Source of the DNA: Streptomyces sp. NBC_00433
Lineage (GTDB): Bacteria; Actinomycetota; Actinomycetes; Streptomycetales; Streptomycetaceae
NCBI GenBank assembly: GCA_036015235.1
Contig: CP107926.1
Span: forward strand, 7,129,501-7,193,500
Direction: 5' to 3'
Length of the DNA stretch: 64,000 nucleotides
Shown here one piece after another: positions 15,593-22,802 of this stretch. Under the pieces are notes generated by a model. It was not told the DNA's origin, made no database searches, and saw nothing but the letters and a program-made list of their open reading frames with translations. The first letter of the stretch is position 1, and every line of letters begins with the position of its first letter. A program made the position numbers and the translations under genes.

Positions 15593-15605
15593 GCCGGGTC
15601 AGCGC
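15586..15605. terminator. Hairpin formed by the two convergent stop codons (hisF / methyltransferase)
   Basis: GCGCTGA and TCAGCGC pair over 7 bp with a 6-base loop. The TGA of hisF and the complement of the methyltransferase TGA form the inner part of the stem. The genes are only 6 bases apart, so this is the sole candidate terminator. Confidence 0.5.
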
Positions 15606-16198
15606 CGCGTCCCGACCAGCACCGCCAGGTCGGGGGCCAGCGGGATCTCGACCGTACGCAGCGCCGGGTGGTCCAGCCAGTGCAGGCGGGCGGTGTCAGG
15701 GCGGCCGTCGTGGACCGGGGGCGCGCCCCGCGACGGGGTGAAGTCGTCGACGACCACGACGCCGCCGGGCCGCAGCAGCGCGGCCGGGTCGGCCGCCGGG
15801 CCGTCCCCCTTGCCCTGGCCGCCGCCGTCCAGGACCAGCAGGTCGAAGGGGCCGTGCTCGGCGATCGCCGTCCAGTCGGCGTGCAGCACGCGGACCCGGG
15901 GCCCGTGCGCGCCGAAGAGGTCCGCCGCGGCCCCGGCGCGGTCGGCGTCGCTCTCGACGCTGACCGCGGAGGCGCCGCCCCGCATGCCGGAGACCAGCCA
16001 GGCCAGGCCGACCCCGCAGCCGGTGCCGGTCTCGCCGATGCGTTCCGCGCCCGCGGCGAGCGCGCGCAGCAGCCGGCCGTGCTCGGGCCGGCAGGAGTAG
16101 GGGAAGTCCAGCCGGGTCGCGGTGAGGGCGGCGCGCTCCACCAGGGGCGGCAGATCACCGGGGCCGCTGAGGTGCGCTCGGGTGCCGTCGAGAGACAT
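15599..16198 (-). CDS. Class I SAM-dependent methyltransferase
   Basis: A 199-residue Rossmann-fold methyltransferase resembling O-methyltransferase/YrrM-type proteins. Motif I is IGETGTGCGVGLAWL (about 55-69), the acidic ribose-binding position is in SAVSVESDADR, and the post-motif FDLLVLDGGGQGKG and GGVVVVDDFTPSRG are clear. The start is put at ATG 16198, which has GGCAGGA 9 bases upstream; the ATG at 16207 abuts that same sequence and is less likely. It is divergent from the ArsR regulator, and the palindromic operator lies 60-94 bases upstream, so it may be controlled by that regulator. Substrate unknown. Confidence 0.85.
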   Translation of the reverse strand: MSLDGTRAHLSGPGDLPPLVERAALTATRLDFPYSCRPEHGRLLRALAAGAERIGETGTGCGVGLAWLVSGMRGGASAVSVESDADRAGAAADLFGAHGPRVRVLHADWTAIAEHGPFDLLVLDGGGQGKGDGPAADPAALLRPGGVVVVDDFTPSRGAPPVHDGRPDTARLHWLDHPALRTVEIPLAPDLAVLVGTRR

Positions 16199-16257
16199 GG
16201 CGGTCATCCTGCCGGGACCGGCAGGGCGGACGGGTGCGATCAGGTGAGAAAGAAAAG

Positions 16258-16292
16258 TTGCGCAACTTCCGTTGTGCAAATTTATTTGCGCA
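16258..16292. promoter_or_regulatory. Palindromic operator array for the ArsR-type regulator
   Basis: Three copies of an octamer related to TTGCGCAA lie in 35 bases: TTGCGCAA (16258), TTGTGCAA (16272) and TTTGCGCA (16285). The first two form an inverted repeat with 9-base arms (TTGCGCAAC / GTTGTGCAA) and a 4-base spacer; the second and third form another (TGTGCAAA / TTTGCGCA). The array covers the -35 of the regulator promoter, as expected for autorepression. The stretch is AT-rich against its surroundings. Confidence 0.75.
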
Positions 16293-16300
16293 TCTAGTCT
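16272..16300 (+). promoter_or_regulatory. Promoter of the ArsR-type regulator gene
   Basis: TTGTGC (-35, 16272-16277) and TAGTCT (-10, 16295-16300) are separated by exactly 17 bases. The GTG start follows 6 bases after the -10, so the mRNA is probably leaderless. The -35 lies within the second operator octamer. Confidence 0.65.
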
Positions 16301-16306
16301 GGGGAT

Positions 16307-16900
16307 GTGACCGATCAGGACCGCTCCCAGCGCATCACCGACCTCGACGCCCTCAAGGTCTTCACCCACCCGCTCCGCATCCGCCTCTACCGCGCGCTGT
16401 TCACCGCCCGCACCGCGACCGCCTCCCACCTGGCCGACCAGGTCGACGAGGCGGTCTCACTGGTCAGCTACCACCTGCGGAAGATGGCCGCGCACGGCTT
16501 CATCGTCGAGGCCCCCGAGCACGGTACGGACGGCCGCGAGCGCTGGTGGAAGGTCTCCGCGGAGCGCGGGTTCTCCTTCCGCAGCGCCGACTTCCACGAC
16601 CGGCCGGAAGGCGCCGCCGTCCTCGCCCAGGTCACCAGGCAGCTGCTCGCCACCCGCGCCGAGCGCTACGAGCAGTACCTGGACCAGCAGTCCGCCTGGC
16701 CCCGCGAGTGGACCGACGCGTCCTTCTCCTCCGAGTACATGCCGCTGCTCAACGCGGCCGAGCTGCAGCGGATGGCCGAGGAGATCGGCGAGCTGATGCA
16801 GCGCTGGACCGACCGCGGCCGGGCCGCGGAGGACGCGGGCGACACCGAAGGCCGCGAGCACGTCGCCGTACAGATGTACGGCTTCCCCTTCCGCCCCTGA
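16307..16900 (+). CDS. ArsR-family winged-helix transcriptional regulator
   Basis: A 197-residue DNA-binding protein. The winged helix is at residues 8-95: LDALKVFTHPLRIRLYRALF, then TASHLADQVDEAVSLVSYHLRKM as helix-turn-helix and GFIVEAPE..RERWWKVS as wing. The remaining ~100 residues (QVTRQLLATRAERYEQYLDQQ, AAELQRMAEEIGELMQRWTDR) form a helical C-terminal domain of the kind found in MFS-linked ArsR/helix_turn_helix_5 regulators. No metal-binding Cys motif is visible, so a metal ligand is unlikely. It is followed after 14 bases by an MFS exporter, its likely target, and divergent from a methyltransferase. The operator upstream suggests autoregulation. Confidence 0.9.
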   Translation: MTDQDRSQRITDLDALKVFTHPLRIRLYRALFTARTATASHLADQVDEAVSLVSYHLRKMAAHGFIVEAPEHGTDGRERWWKVSAERGFSFRSADFHDRPEGAAVLAQVTRQLLATRAERYEQYLDQQSAWPREWTDASFSSEYMPLLNAAELQRMAEEIGELMQRWTDRGRAAEDAGDTEGREHVAVQMYGFPFRP

Positions 16901-16914
16901 CACAGGGAAGGCCC

Positions 16915-18165
16915 ATGACGGCGACCACGACAACCCGCCCCCTCACGCGGCCCGCCTACCGCGACGGCAACGTCCTGCGCTGGCTCACCGCCTACACCGC
17001 GTCGCTCCTCGGCGACTCCGTCTACTTCGTCGCCCTCGGCTTCGCCGCCGCCAAGGTCGCGGCGCCCGCCCAGGTCGGCCTCGTCATGGCCGCGGGCGCG
17101 GTGCCGCGGGCCGTCCTCATGCTCGGCGGCGGGGTGATCGCCGACCGCTTCGGCCCGCGCCTGGTCGTCATCGGCAGCGACGCCGTCCGCTGCGCCCTGA
17201 TCATCACCGCGGCCGCGGCGCTCGCGCTGGCGTCGCCCGGACTGTGGCTGCTGGTCGCCGTCGCGCTCGCCTTCGGCGTGGTCGACGCGCTCTTCATGCC
17301 CGCGGTCGGGGCGCTGCCGCCCCGGATCACCACGCCCGACCAGCTGGTACGCCTCCAGGGCCTGCGCGCGCTGACCATACGGCTCGGCACGGTCGTCGGG
17401 CCGCCGATGGGCGGCCTCGCGATGGGCCTCGGCGGGGCCTCCGCCGCCTTCGCGGTCGCCGGGCTGCTCTTCGCGACGTCCGTCCCACTGCTGCTCGGCA
17501 CGAGGATCAGCCCGCTGCCCGCCTCCGCCTCCGCGCCGGCCGTACGGCCGCCGGCCGGCCGCGAACTGCGCGACGGGCTGCGCTACATCCGCCACCATCG
17601 ACTGGTCGGACCCCTGGTCCTGTCCGGCGCGCTCTGCGAACTCGGCCTCGTCGGGCCGCTCAACGTCGGCATGGTGCTTCTCGCGCAGGAACGCGGGTGG
17701 GGGGCCGCGGGATACGGCTGGATCATCGCCGCGTTCGGCGGCGGCGCCGCGGCCAGCGCGCTGCTCCTCGCCGTACGCGGGCGGGTGCGCCGGGCCGGCG
17801 CCGTGCAGACCGCCACGGTCTTCGCCGGGGCCGCGGCTGTCGGCCTCATCGGCGTCGCCCCCGTCCTGGCCGTCGCGGCCGCGGTGGCCTTCCTGGCGGG
17901 TCTGCTCTGCGGTATTTGCGGCGGGCTCGCCGCGGCTCTCATCCAGACGGCGACGGATGCCGCGTATCTTGGCCGGGTCACGTCCGTCATGAGCCTCACG
18001 AGTTTCGGTCTGGCCCCGCTGGCCTATCCGCTCTTCGCCGCGGCGACCGGTGCTTTCGGGGTGGCCCGGGTCTTCCTCGCCAGTGCGGCCATGGCCGCAC
18101 TGGGCGGCACCATCACGGCCACCCTCCCCACCCCCCGCTCGGCCCAACTCCCCACCCGCCGCTGA
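16915..18165 (+). CDS. MFS transporter
   Basis: A 416-residue major facilitator with about 12 hydrophobic segments in two halves. The MFS signature after helix 2 is GGGVIADRFGPRLVVIGSDAV. The central cytoplasmic loop (about 200-230) holds PAVRPPAGRELRDGLRYIRHH, as in MFS_3/enterobactin-exporter-like proteins. LLCGICGGLAAALIQTATD near residue 330 is typical of the second half. AGGGAAGG is the ribosome site. It forms an operon with the regulator before it; substrate unknown, export of a small molecule being the usual role of such pairs. The gene ends at a repeat-rich gap. Confidence 0.9.
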   Translation: MTATTTTRPLTRPAYRDGNVLRWLTAYTASLLGDSVYFVALGFAAAKVAAPAQVGLVMAAGAVPRAVLMLGGGVIADRFGPRLVVIGSDAVRCALIITAAAALALASPGLWLLVAVALAFGVVDALFMPAVGALPPRITTPDQLVRLQGLRALTIRLGTVVGPPMGGLAMGLGGASAAFAVAGLLFATSVPLLLGTRISPLPASASAPAVRPPAGRELRDGLRYIRHHRLVGPLVLSGALCELGLVGPLNVGMVLLAQERGWGAAGYGWIIAAFGGGAAASALLLAVRGRVRRAGAVQTATVFAGAAAVGLIGVAPVLAVAAAVAFLAGLLCGICGGLAAALIQTATDAAYLGRVTSVMSLTSFGLAPLAYPLFAAATGAFGVARVFLASAAMAALGGTITATLPTPRSAQLPTRR

Positions 18166-18179
18166 CCTGCCGCTGCCCG

Positions 18180-18550
18180 GCGGGCCCCTGAGGCCCTGCC
18201 CCTTGCGGTGCGTTGCCTGCCCGCGGCCCGGTGGGGGCTGGTCGCTCCGCTCTCCCCAGAGCATCGCCTGGGGGTACCCCCACGCGCCCCTGGGTGGTTG
18301 CCACTTGCGGTGGCGTTGCTTTCTTTCCCGCCTCTTCGGCGGGGCGCGCAGTTCCCCGCGCCCCTTGTGGCCTGCGTCCTCCTACGCCCAGGCGTTGGCC
18401 CCTGCCAGGGGCCCTCTGCGCAGGAGGGTGAGCGTTTTTCAGGGGGCGCGTGGGGGTACCCCCAGGCGAAGCTCTGGGGGAGAACTGCGCGACAAGCCAC
18501 GACGGCAGCCGCGGGTGGGCAGCGTGCCGCAAGGGGCAGGGGCCTGGGGG
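18180..18550. repeat. Composite inverted repeat of dispersed elements
   Basis: The 404-base gap between two convergent genes is filled by an imperfect inverted repeat. The left arm (about 18190-18300) carries CCCTGCCCCTTGCGG, then CCCGCGGC, then CCCCAGAGCATCGCCTGGGG and GGTACCCCCACGCG. The right arm (about 18440-18545) carries the same blocks reversed and complemented, with scattered differences. The centre (18340-18440) holds GCGCAGTTCCCCGCGCC, GGCCTGCGTCCTCCT and GAGGGTGAGCGTTT, which recur at 40.63-40.72 kb. No gene is credible here. It probably acts as a terminator for both neighbours. Confidence 0.8.
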
Positions 18551-18569
18551 CGCGGGGAACGGCGGGAGG

Positions 18570-19202
18570 CTAGAGGCCAAGGCCGGCGGCGTGGGCTGCG
18601 GCCACGGCCGCCTTGTCGCCTACGGCGACGACGTCGGCGGCGTCCTGGCGGCCGAAGGCGAAGAGGGTGAGTTCGGCGGGGGCGCCGGTGACCGTGACGA
18701 CGGGGGAGCCGCGGTGGGCCACCACCGTCTGGCCGTCGGGACGGCGAAGGACGAGGCCGACGGGAGAGCGCCGCCCGGCGAGTCGGGCGACGCGTTCGAG
18801 CCGGGACCAGAGCGCGTCCGCGAAGACCGGGTCGATCTCCCGCGGCGCCCAGTCGGCTTGCGCCCGCCGCACATCCTCGGTGTGGACGTAGAACTCCACC
18901 GTGTTCGACGCCTCGTCGAGCTGTTTGAGGGCGAACGGCGACAGCCGCGGCGGCCCGGTCCTGATCAGCTGGATCAGTTCCTCGTACGGCCGCCGCGCGT
19001 ATTCGCGGCGCACCCTTTCGAGCCGGTCCGCGAGCCGCGCGACGACGAGCCCGGCGGCAGCGTCCCCGCGGCGCTCGCGTACCACGACGTGCGCGGCAAG
19101 GTCCCGGGCGGTCCAGCCCTCGCAGAGGGTCGGCGCGTCGGGGCCCGCGCTCTCCAGCAGGTCGGCGAGGAGCAGACGTTCACGCTGCGCATGGGTCGTC
19201 AT
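18570..19202 (-). CDS. TIGR03085 family (DinB-like, maleylpyruvate isomerase N-terminal) protein
   Basis: A 210-residue actinobacterial protein of family TIGR03085, related to the mycothiol-dependent maleylpyruvate isomerase fold. The N-terminal helix bundle is clear: RERLLLADLLESAGPDAPTLC, then GWTARDLAAHVVVRERRGDA, which contains the family His. The third potential metal ligand is in EFYVHTEDVRRAQ. The C-terminal domain has RRSPVGLVLRRPDGQTVVAHRG and AELTLFAFGRQDAADV. The reaction is unknown. It faces the MFS gene across the repeat block, and no operon partner is evident. Confidence 0.85.
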   Translation of the reverse strand: MTTHAQRERLLLADLLESAGPDAPTLCEGWTARDLAAHVVVRERRGDAAAGLVVARLADRLERVRREYARRPYEELIQLIRTGPPRLSPFALKQLDEASNTVEFYVHTEDVRRAQADWAPREIDPVFADALWSRLERVARLAGRRSPVGLVLRRPDGQTVVAHRGSPVVTVTGAPAELTLFAFGRQDAADVVAVGDKAAVAAAHAAGLGL

Positions 19203-19257
19203 GCCGCCAGGTTAACGACCGGCGGGCGCCTGCGCCCGCTTCCCGCGCCACGGCCGG

Positions 19258-20169
19258 TCAGCTGAGCTTGCTGTGCAGCTTCTTGCCGTTGGTGCCGTCG
19301 TTGAGGGTGAGGGAGCAGGTGACGGTGTTGCGGCCCTGCAGCTGATAGGTGATCAGCTGTGGGAACAGCACGTAGGAGTAGTAGTCCCCGCCGGCAGGCG
19401 CGCGCTTGGTGGCGTCGGCCTCGCACAGCGCGAACGCCTTCTTCTCGATCTGGTCCTCGGTGGTGAAGGTGCCGGACAGCGTCTTGTCGGCGATGGCCTG
19501 CGCGTCGTGCGCCGAGGAGCAGGGCACCGTCTGGACGCTGCTGATGCCGGGCGTCATCGAGGGCGCGTTGAAGCACTTGCCCGGGTCGACGACGACGTAG
19601 GGCATCTCCTCGTCGTCCGTCGCCGACGGCTCGGGCTCGTCGCTGCTCGACGGGAAGTCGGTCGGCAGGTCGAGGCTCGGGAAGTCCGTGGGCAGCGTGA
19701 AGGTGGGCGTCGGCATGGTCGGAATGGTCGGCATCGCGGTGAGCGAGGGCACCACAGGGGTGTCCTTGGCGCTGGGCTTGTCGTCGCCGCCGCTGGACGC
19801 GGCGATGGCGCCGACGATCGCGCCGACCACGGCGATCGCGCCGACGGCGATCCACACATTGCGCTTGGTGTGGTTGCGCGGCGGCTGCGGCGGCGGGTAG
19901 CCGCCGCCCGGGTAACCGCCGCCGGGATAGCCGTAGCCGCCGGGCGAGACCGGGGGTCCGGGCGGTCCCGGCGGCCCGTAGGCGCCGCCCTGCTGCGGGT
20001 AGCCGTAGCCGTCGGCGGGCGGCGGCGGACCGAAGCCGTCACCGGGCGGGGGCGGCGGCCCGAAACCGTCGCTGGGCGGCGGCGGACCGAAGCCCTGCGG
20101 CGGCCCGTAGCCGCCGCCCTGTTCGGGTGGCGGCGGCGGTCCATTGTGCGGCGGCGGAGGAAAACCCAT
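19258..20169 (-). CDS. Pro/Gly/Tyr-rich single-pass membrane protein with septum-formation domain
   Basis: A 303-residue protein in three parts. Residues 1-105 are low-complexity repeats (GFGPPPPSDGFGPPPP, YPGGGYPGGGYPPPQPP), probably cytoplasmic. Residues 113-135 form one membrane segment (NVWIAVGAIAVVGAIVGAIAA). An acidic linker leads to an extracytoplasmic domain (about 200-303) with GKCFNAPSM, VPCSSAHDAQAIA, FALCEADAT and TVTCSLT. The paired cysteines and C..VPC..HDAQ resemble the Septum_form domain, first linked to division proteins in actinomycetes. The ATG at 20169 is chosen at the start of the Pro-rich repeat, but no good ribosome site is visible; an ATG at 20187 is an alternative. 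Confidence 0.75.
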   Translation of the reverse strand: MGFPPPPHNGPPPPPEQGGGYGPPQGFGPPPPSDGFGPPPPPGDGFGPPPPADGYGYPQQGGAYGPPGPPGPPVSPGGYGYPGGGYPGGGYPPPQPPRNHTKRNVWIAVGAIAVVGAIVGAIAASSGGDDKPSAKDTPVVPSLTAMPTIPTMPTPTFTLPTDFPSLDLPTDFPSSSDEPEPSATDDEEMPYVVVDPGKCFNAPSMTPGISSVQTVPCSSAHDAQAIADKTLSGTFTTEDQIEKKAFALCEADATKRAPAGGDYYSYVLFPQLITYQLQGRNTVTCSLTLNDGTNGKKLHSKLS

Positions 20170-20386
20170 GGTGGAAGGATGCCCCATACGGGTGACGTCG
20201 GCGGGTAACAACCCTGCGACAGGTGGGTGACGGCTCAATGTGCTTACCCTCTTTGCCGGTTATTGACGTCTTCCTCAGCCGGACGGCGTATCGGGCCGGG
20301 CCGGAAAGGGGGGTGGCGGACCGGCCGCGGGACCACCGGCCGGACGCCGTTTCCGCCGCCGGCGCCTCCGGCGGCATCATGGGGTC

Positions 20387-20755
20387 ATGTCCGCGATCTC
20401 GCTCGATCCCGCCATCGCCGCCCGCCTCAAGCGCAACCCCGACGGCCTGGTGCCCGCCGTCGCCCAGCAGCACGACACCGGTGAGGTGCTGATGCTGGGC
20501 TGGATGGACGACGAGGCGCTGCACCGCACGCTGACCACCGGCCGCTGCACGTACTGGAGCCGCAGCCGCGGCGAATACTGGGTCAAGGGCGACACCTCGG
20601 GGCACGTGCAGCACGTGAAGTCGGTCGCGCTGGACTGCGACGGCGACACCGTGCTGGTGAAGGTCGACCAGGTCGGCCCGGCCTGCCACACGGGCGACCG
20701 CACATGCTTCGACTCCGACCTCCTGCTGCCCGCGCCGGGCCTCGGCCCCGCCTGA
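20387..20755 (+). CDS. hisI: Phosphoribosyl-AMP cyclohydrolase
   Basis: A 122-residue zinc enzyme of the third histidine step, opening the adenine ring of phosphoribosyl-AMP. Seen: VPAVAQQHDTGEVLMLGWMD, CTYWSRSRGEYWVKGDTSGH, and the metal-binding VALDCDGDTVLVKV plus GPACHTGDRTCF. It is the stand-alone form without the pyrophosphohydrolase (HisE) domain. It is separate from the main his operon and sits just before trpE, 96 bases away. A CATCAT motif six bases before the ATG may be its -10, giving a leaderless mRNA. Confidence 0.96.
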   Translation: MSAISLDPAIAARLKRNPDGLVPAVAQQHDTGEVLMLGWMDDEALHRTLTTGRCTYWSRSRGEYWVKGDTSGHVQHVKSVALDCDGDTVLVKVDQVGPACHTGDRTCFDSDLLLPAPGLGPA

Positions 20756-20851
20756 CCGATCCCGTCCGGTCGGCAGCACACGGCACGCACGCACCAGACC
20801 CCGCCGCGAGGGCGGACGACGCTTCAGACAGTCCTAGTAATGTCTGCGGCC

Positions 20852-22357
20852 ATGGACCTCGATACGTTCCGCAAGCTGGCGGTCGACCGCCGCGTCATCC
20901 CGGTCAGCCGGCGGCTCCTCGCGGACGGCGACACGCCGGTCGGGCTGTACCGCAAGCTCGCGGCGGAGCGGGTCGGCACCTTCCTGCTGGAGTCGGCCGA
21001 CACCAGCTCCAACAGCGGTGCGGGCGGCGGCTCCTGGTCGCGCTACTCCTTCGTCGGTGTGCGCTCCGCCGCGGCGCTGACCGCCGTCGACGGGCAGGCG
21101 CACTGGCTGGGCACCCCGCCGGTCGGCGTCCCGGTCGACGGCGACCCGCTGGCGGCGCTGCGCGCCACCGTCGAGGCGCTGCACACCCCGCGCGACCTGA
21201 CCGCGGGCATGCCGCCCTTCACCGGCGGCATGGTCGGCTATCTGGGCTACGACATCGTGCGCCGCCTGGAGCGCATCGGCGACAGCACGCACGACTCGCT
21301 GCGGCTGCCGGAACTGACGATGCTGCTGACCTCCGACCTCGCGGTGCTCGACCACTGGGACGGCACGGTGCTGCTGATCGCCAACGCGATCAACCACAAC
21401 GACGAGGACACCGGCGTGGACGAGGCCTACGCCGACGCCGTCGGCCGCCTCGACGCGATGGAGGCGGACCTGGCCCGTGCCGTGACGCAGCGGCCGACCG
21501 CGCTTCCGGAGTCGATCGACTTCGGCGTCGGCTGGAGCTTCGGCGGCGCGCGCTACACCGACGCGGTCCTGGACATCAAGGAGCGCATCCACGCCGGCGA
21601 GGCCTTCCAGGTGGTCCTCTCGCAGGAGATGACGACCGAGTGCACCGCCAGTGCCCTGGACGTCTACCGGGTTTTGCGGACGACCAACCCGTCGCCGTAC
21701 ATGTACCTGCTGCGCTTCGACGGCTTCGACGTGGTCGGCTCCAGCCCCGAGGCGCTGGTGAAGGTCGCGGACGGCCGGGCGATGGTGCACCCGATCGCGG
21801 GCACCAGGCCGCGCGGGGCGACCCCGCAGGCCGACGCGGCGCTCGCCGAGGAGCTGCTCGCGGACCCCAAGGAGCGGGCCGAGCACCTGATGCTGGTCGA
21901 CCTCGGGCGCAACGACCTGGGCCGGGTGTGCGAGCCGGGCAGCGTCGAGGTGGTCGACTTCATGTCGGTCGAGCGCTATTCGCACGTGATGCACATCGTC
22001 TCGACCGTCACCGGCCAGGTCGCGCCGGGGAAGACCGCCTTCGACGTGCTCACCGCGTGCTTCCCGGCCGGCACCCTGTCCGGCGCCCCCAAGCCGCGCG
22101 CGATGCAGATCATCGAGGAGCTGGAGCCGACCAGGCGCGGGGTCTACGGCGGCTGCATCGGCTACCTGGACTTCGCCGGCGACTCCGACACCGCCATCGC
22201 GATCCGCACGGCGGTGCTGCGCGACGGCGTCGCCTACGTCCAGGCGGGCGCGGGCATCGTCGCCGACTCGGACCCGGACGCCGAGGACACCGAGTGCCGC
22301 AACAAGGCCGCCGCGGTGCTGCGGGCGGTCGCGACGGCCAACGAGATGACCCGCTGA
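20852..22357 (+). CDS. trpE: Anthranilate synthase component I
   Basis: A 501-residue chorismate-using subunit. The N-terminal part carries the tryptophan-feedback motif (TFLLESAD near residue 45). The C-terminal chorismate-binding domain has GGARYTDAVLDIKERIHAGE, FQVVLSQ, SSPEALVKV, HPIAGTRPRG, LVDLGRNDLGRV, FPAGTLSGAPKPRAM and GAGIVADSDP. The glutaminase partner (trpG) is not in the window. The ATG at 20852 is preferred over 20840 because a -10-like TAGTAA (20835-20840) overlaps the earlier ATG, and MDLDTFRKLA is the usual N-terminus. No Trp-rich leader peptide or attenuator was found in the short upstream gap. Confidence 0.95.
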   Translation: MDLDTFRKLAVDRRVIPVSRRLLADGDTPVGLYRKLAAERVGTFLLESADTSSNSGAGGGSWSRYSFVGVRSAAALTAVDGQAHWLGTPPVGVPVDGDPLAALRATVEALHTPRDLTAGMPPFTGGMVGYLGYDIVRRLERIGDSTHDSLRLPELTMLLTSDLAVLDHWDGTVLLIANAINHNDEDTGVDEAYADAVGRLDAMEADLARAVTQRPTALPESIDFGVGWSFGGARYTDAVLDIKERIHAGEAFQVVLSQEMTTECTASALDVYRVLRTTNPSPYMYLLRFDGFDVVGSSPEALVKVADGRAMVHPIAGTRPRGATPQADAALAEELLADPKERAEHLMLVDLGRNDLGRVCEPGSVEVVDFMSVERYSHVMHIVSTVTGQVAPGKTAFDVLTACFPAGTLSGAPKPRAMQIIEELEPTRRGVYGGCIGYLDFAGDSDTAIAIRTAVLRDGVAYVQAGAGIVADSDPDAEDTECRNKAAAVLRAVATANEMTR

Positions 22358-22380
22358 CGCGGCCCGGACGTACCGGAGGC

Positions 22381-22404
22381 CGGGGCGGCCACCACGCCGC
22401 CCCG
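22381..22404 (+). terminator. Hairpin after trpE
   Basis: CGGGGCGGC and GCCGCCCCG form a perfect 9-bp stem with a 6-base loop, 24 bases after the trpE stop. No T-run follows. Confidence 0.65.
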
Positions 22405-22424
22405 CCCTCCGCCACGCGGGTCGG

Positions 22425-22705
22425 CCGGTGAAGGCCGCCAGGCCGTTCGGGGTGCCGAGCCCGGTCGGGCCGACGTAGCCGGCGGCTCCCGTGCGCAGGT
22501 ACGAGCCGGCGCACTCGCCGTCCTGCTGCCAGGCGGGCCTGGGGTCGTAGGCCGGGCAGCCGGAGCCGGCCCCGCCCCACACCGTGATGGCGAAGGCGCT
22601 GCGCAGCTCGGTGGGTCCGTAACCCGACGGGATGGCCGCCGGGTGCGCGGAGCGCGCCGAGGGTGCGAGGGTGTCGGCGCCGCTGGTGACCTTGACCGCC
22701 TTGCC
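22425..22705 (-). pseudogene. Remnant of a secreted serine protease gene with internal deletions
   Basis: On the minus strand one continuous frame joins pieces that look like distant parts of a secreted subtilisin/kumamolisin-type (S8/S53) protease. First comes a prodomain/catalytic-start piece (IPSGYGPTELRSAFAI). Next is a late-domain piece with the Cys pattern GCPAYDPRPAWQQDGECAG. Last is the C-terminal landmark YVGPTGLGTPNGLAAFTG. The catalytic core between them is missing and no start or signal peptide is recognisable. I read this as a decayed gene. It occupies most of the 445-base gap between trpE and the next membrane protein gene. The precise family is uncertain. Confidence 0.5.
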
Positions 22706-22802
22706 TTGCCCCGGTCCGTCCGGTAAGGCCGCGTCCCGTCCGGTACGCCCCGCCTCGGACCCCGGTCGACGCGGCCGGCCACCGGCAGGGGATAGTGGAC
22801 AG

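Noticed and set aside
18600..19265. Plus-strand ORF opposite the TIGR03085 gene.
   Set aside because: The minus-strand product shows a recognisable family; the plus frame is a Gly/Arg/Glu-rich shadow lacking a ribosome site.
20756..20851. Tryptophan attenuator before trpE.
   Set aside because: The gap is short, has a -10-like box next to the start, and contains no leader peptide with Trp codons or alternative stems.
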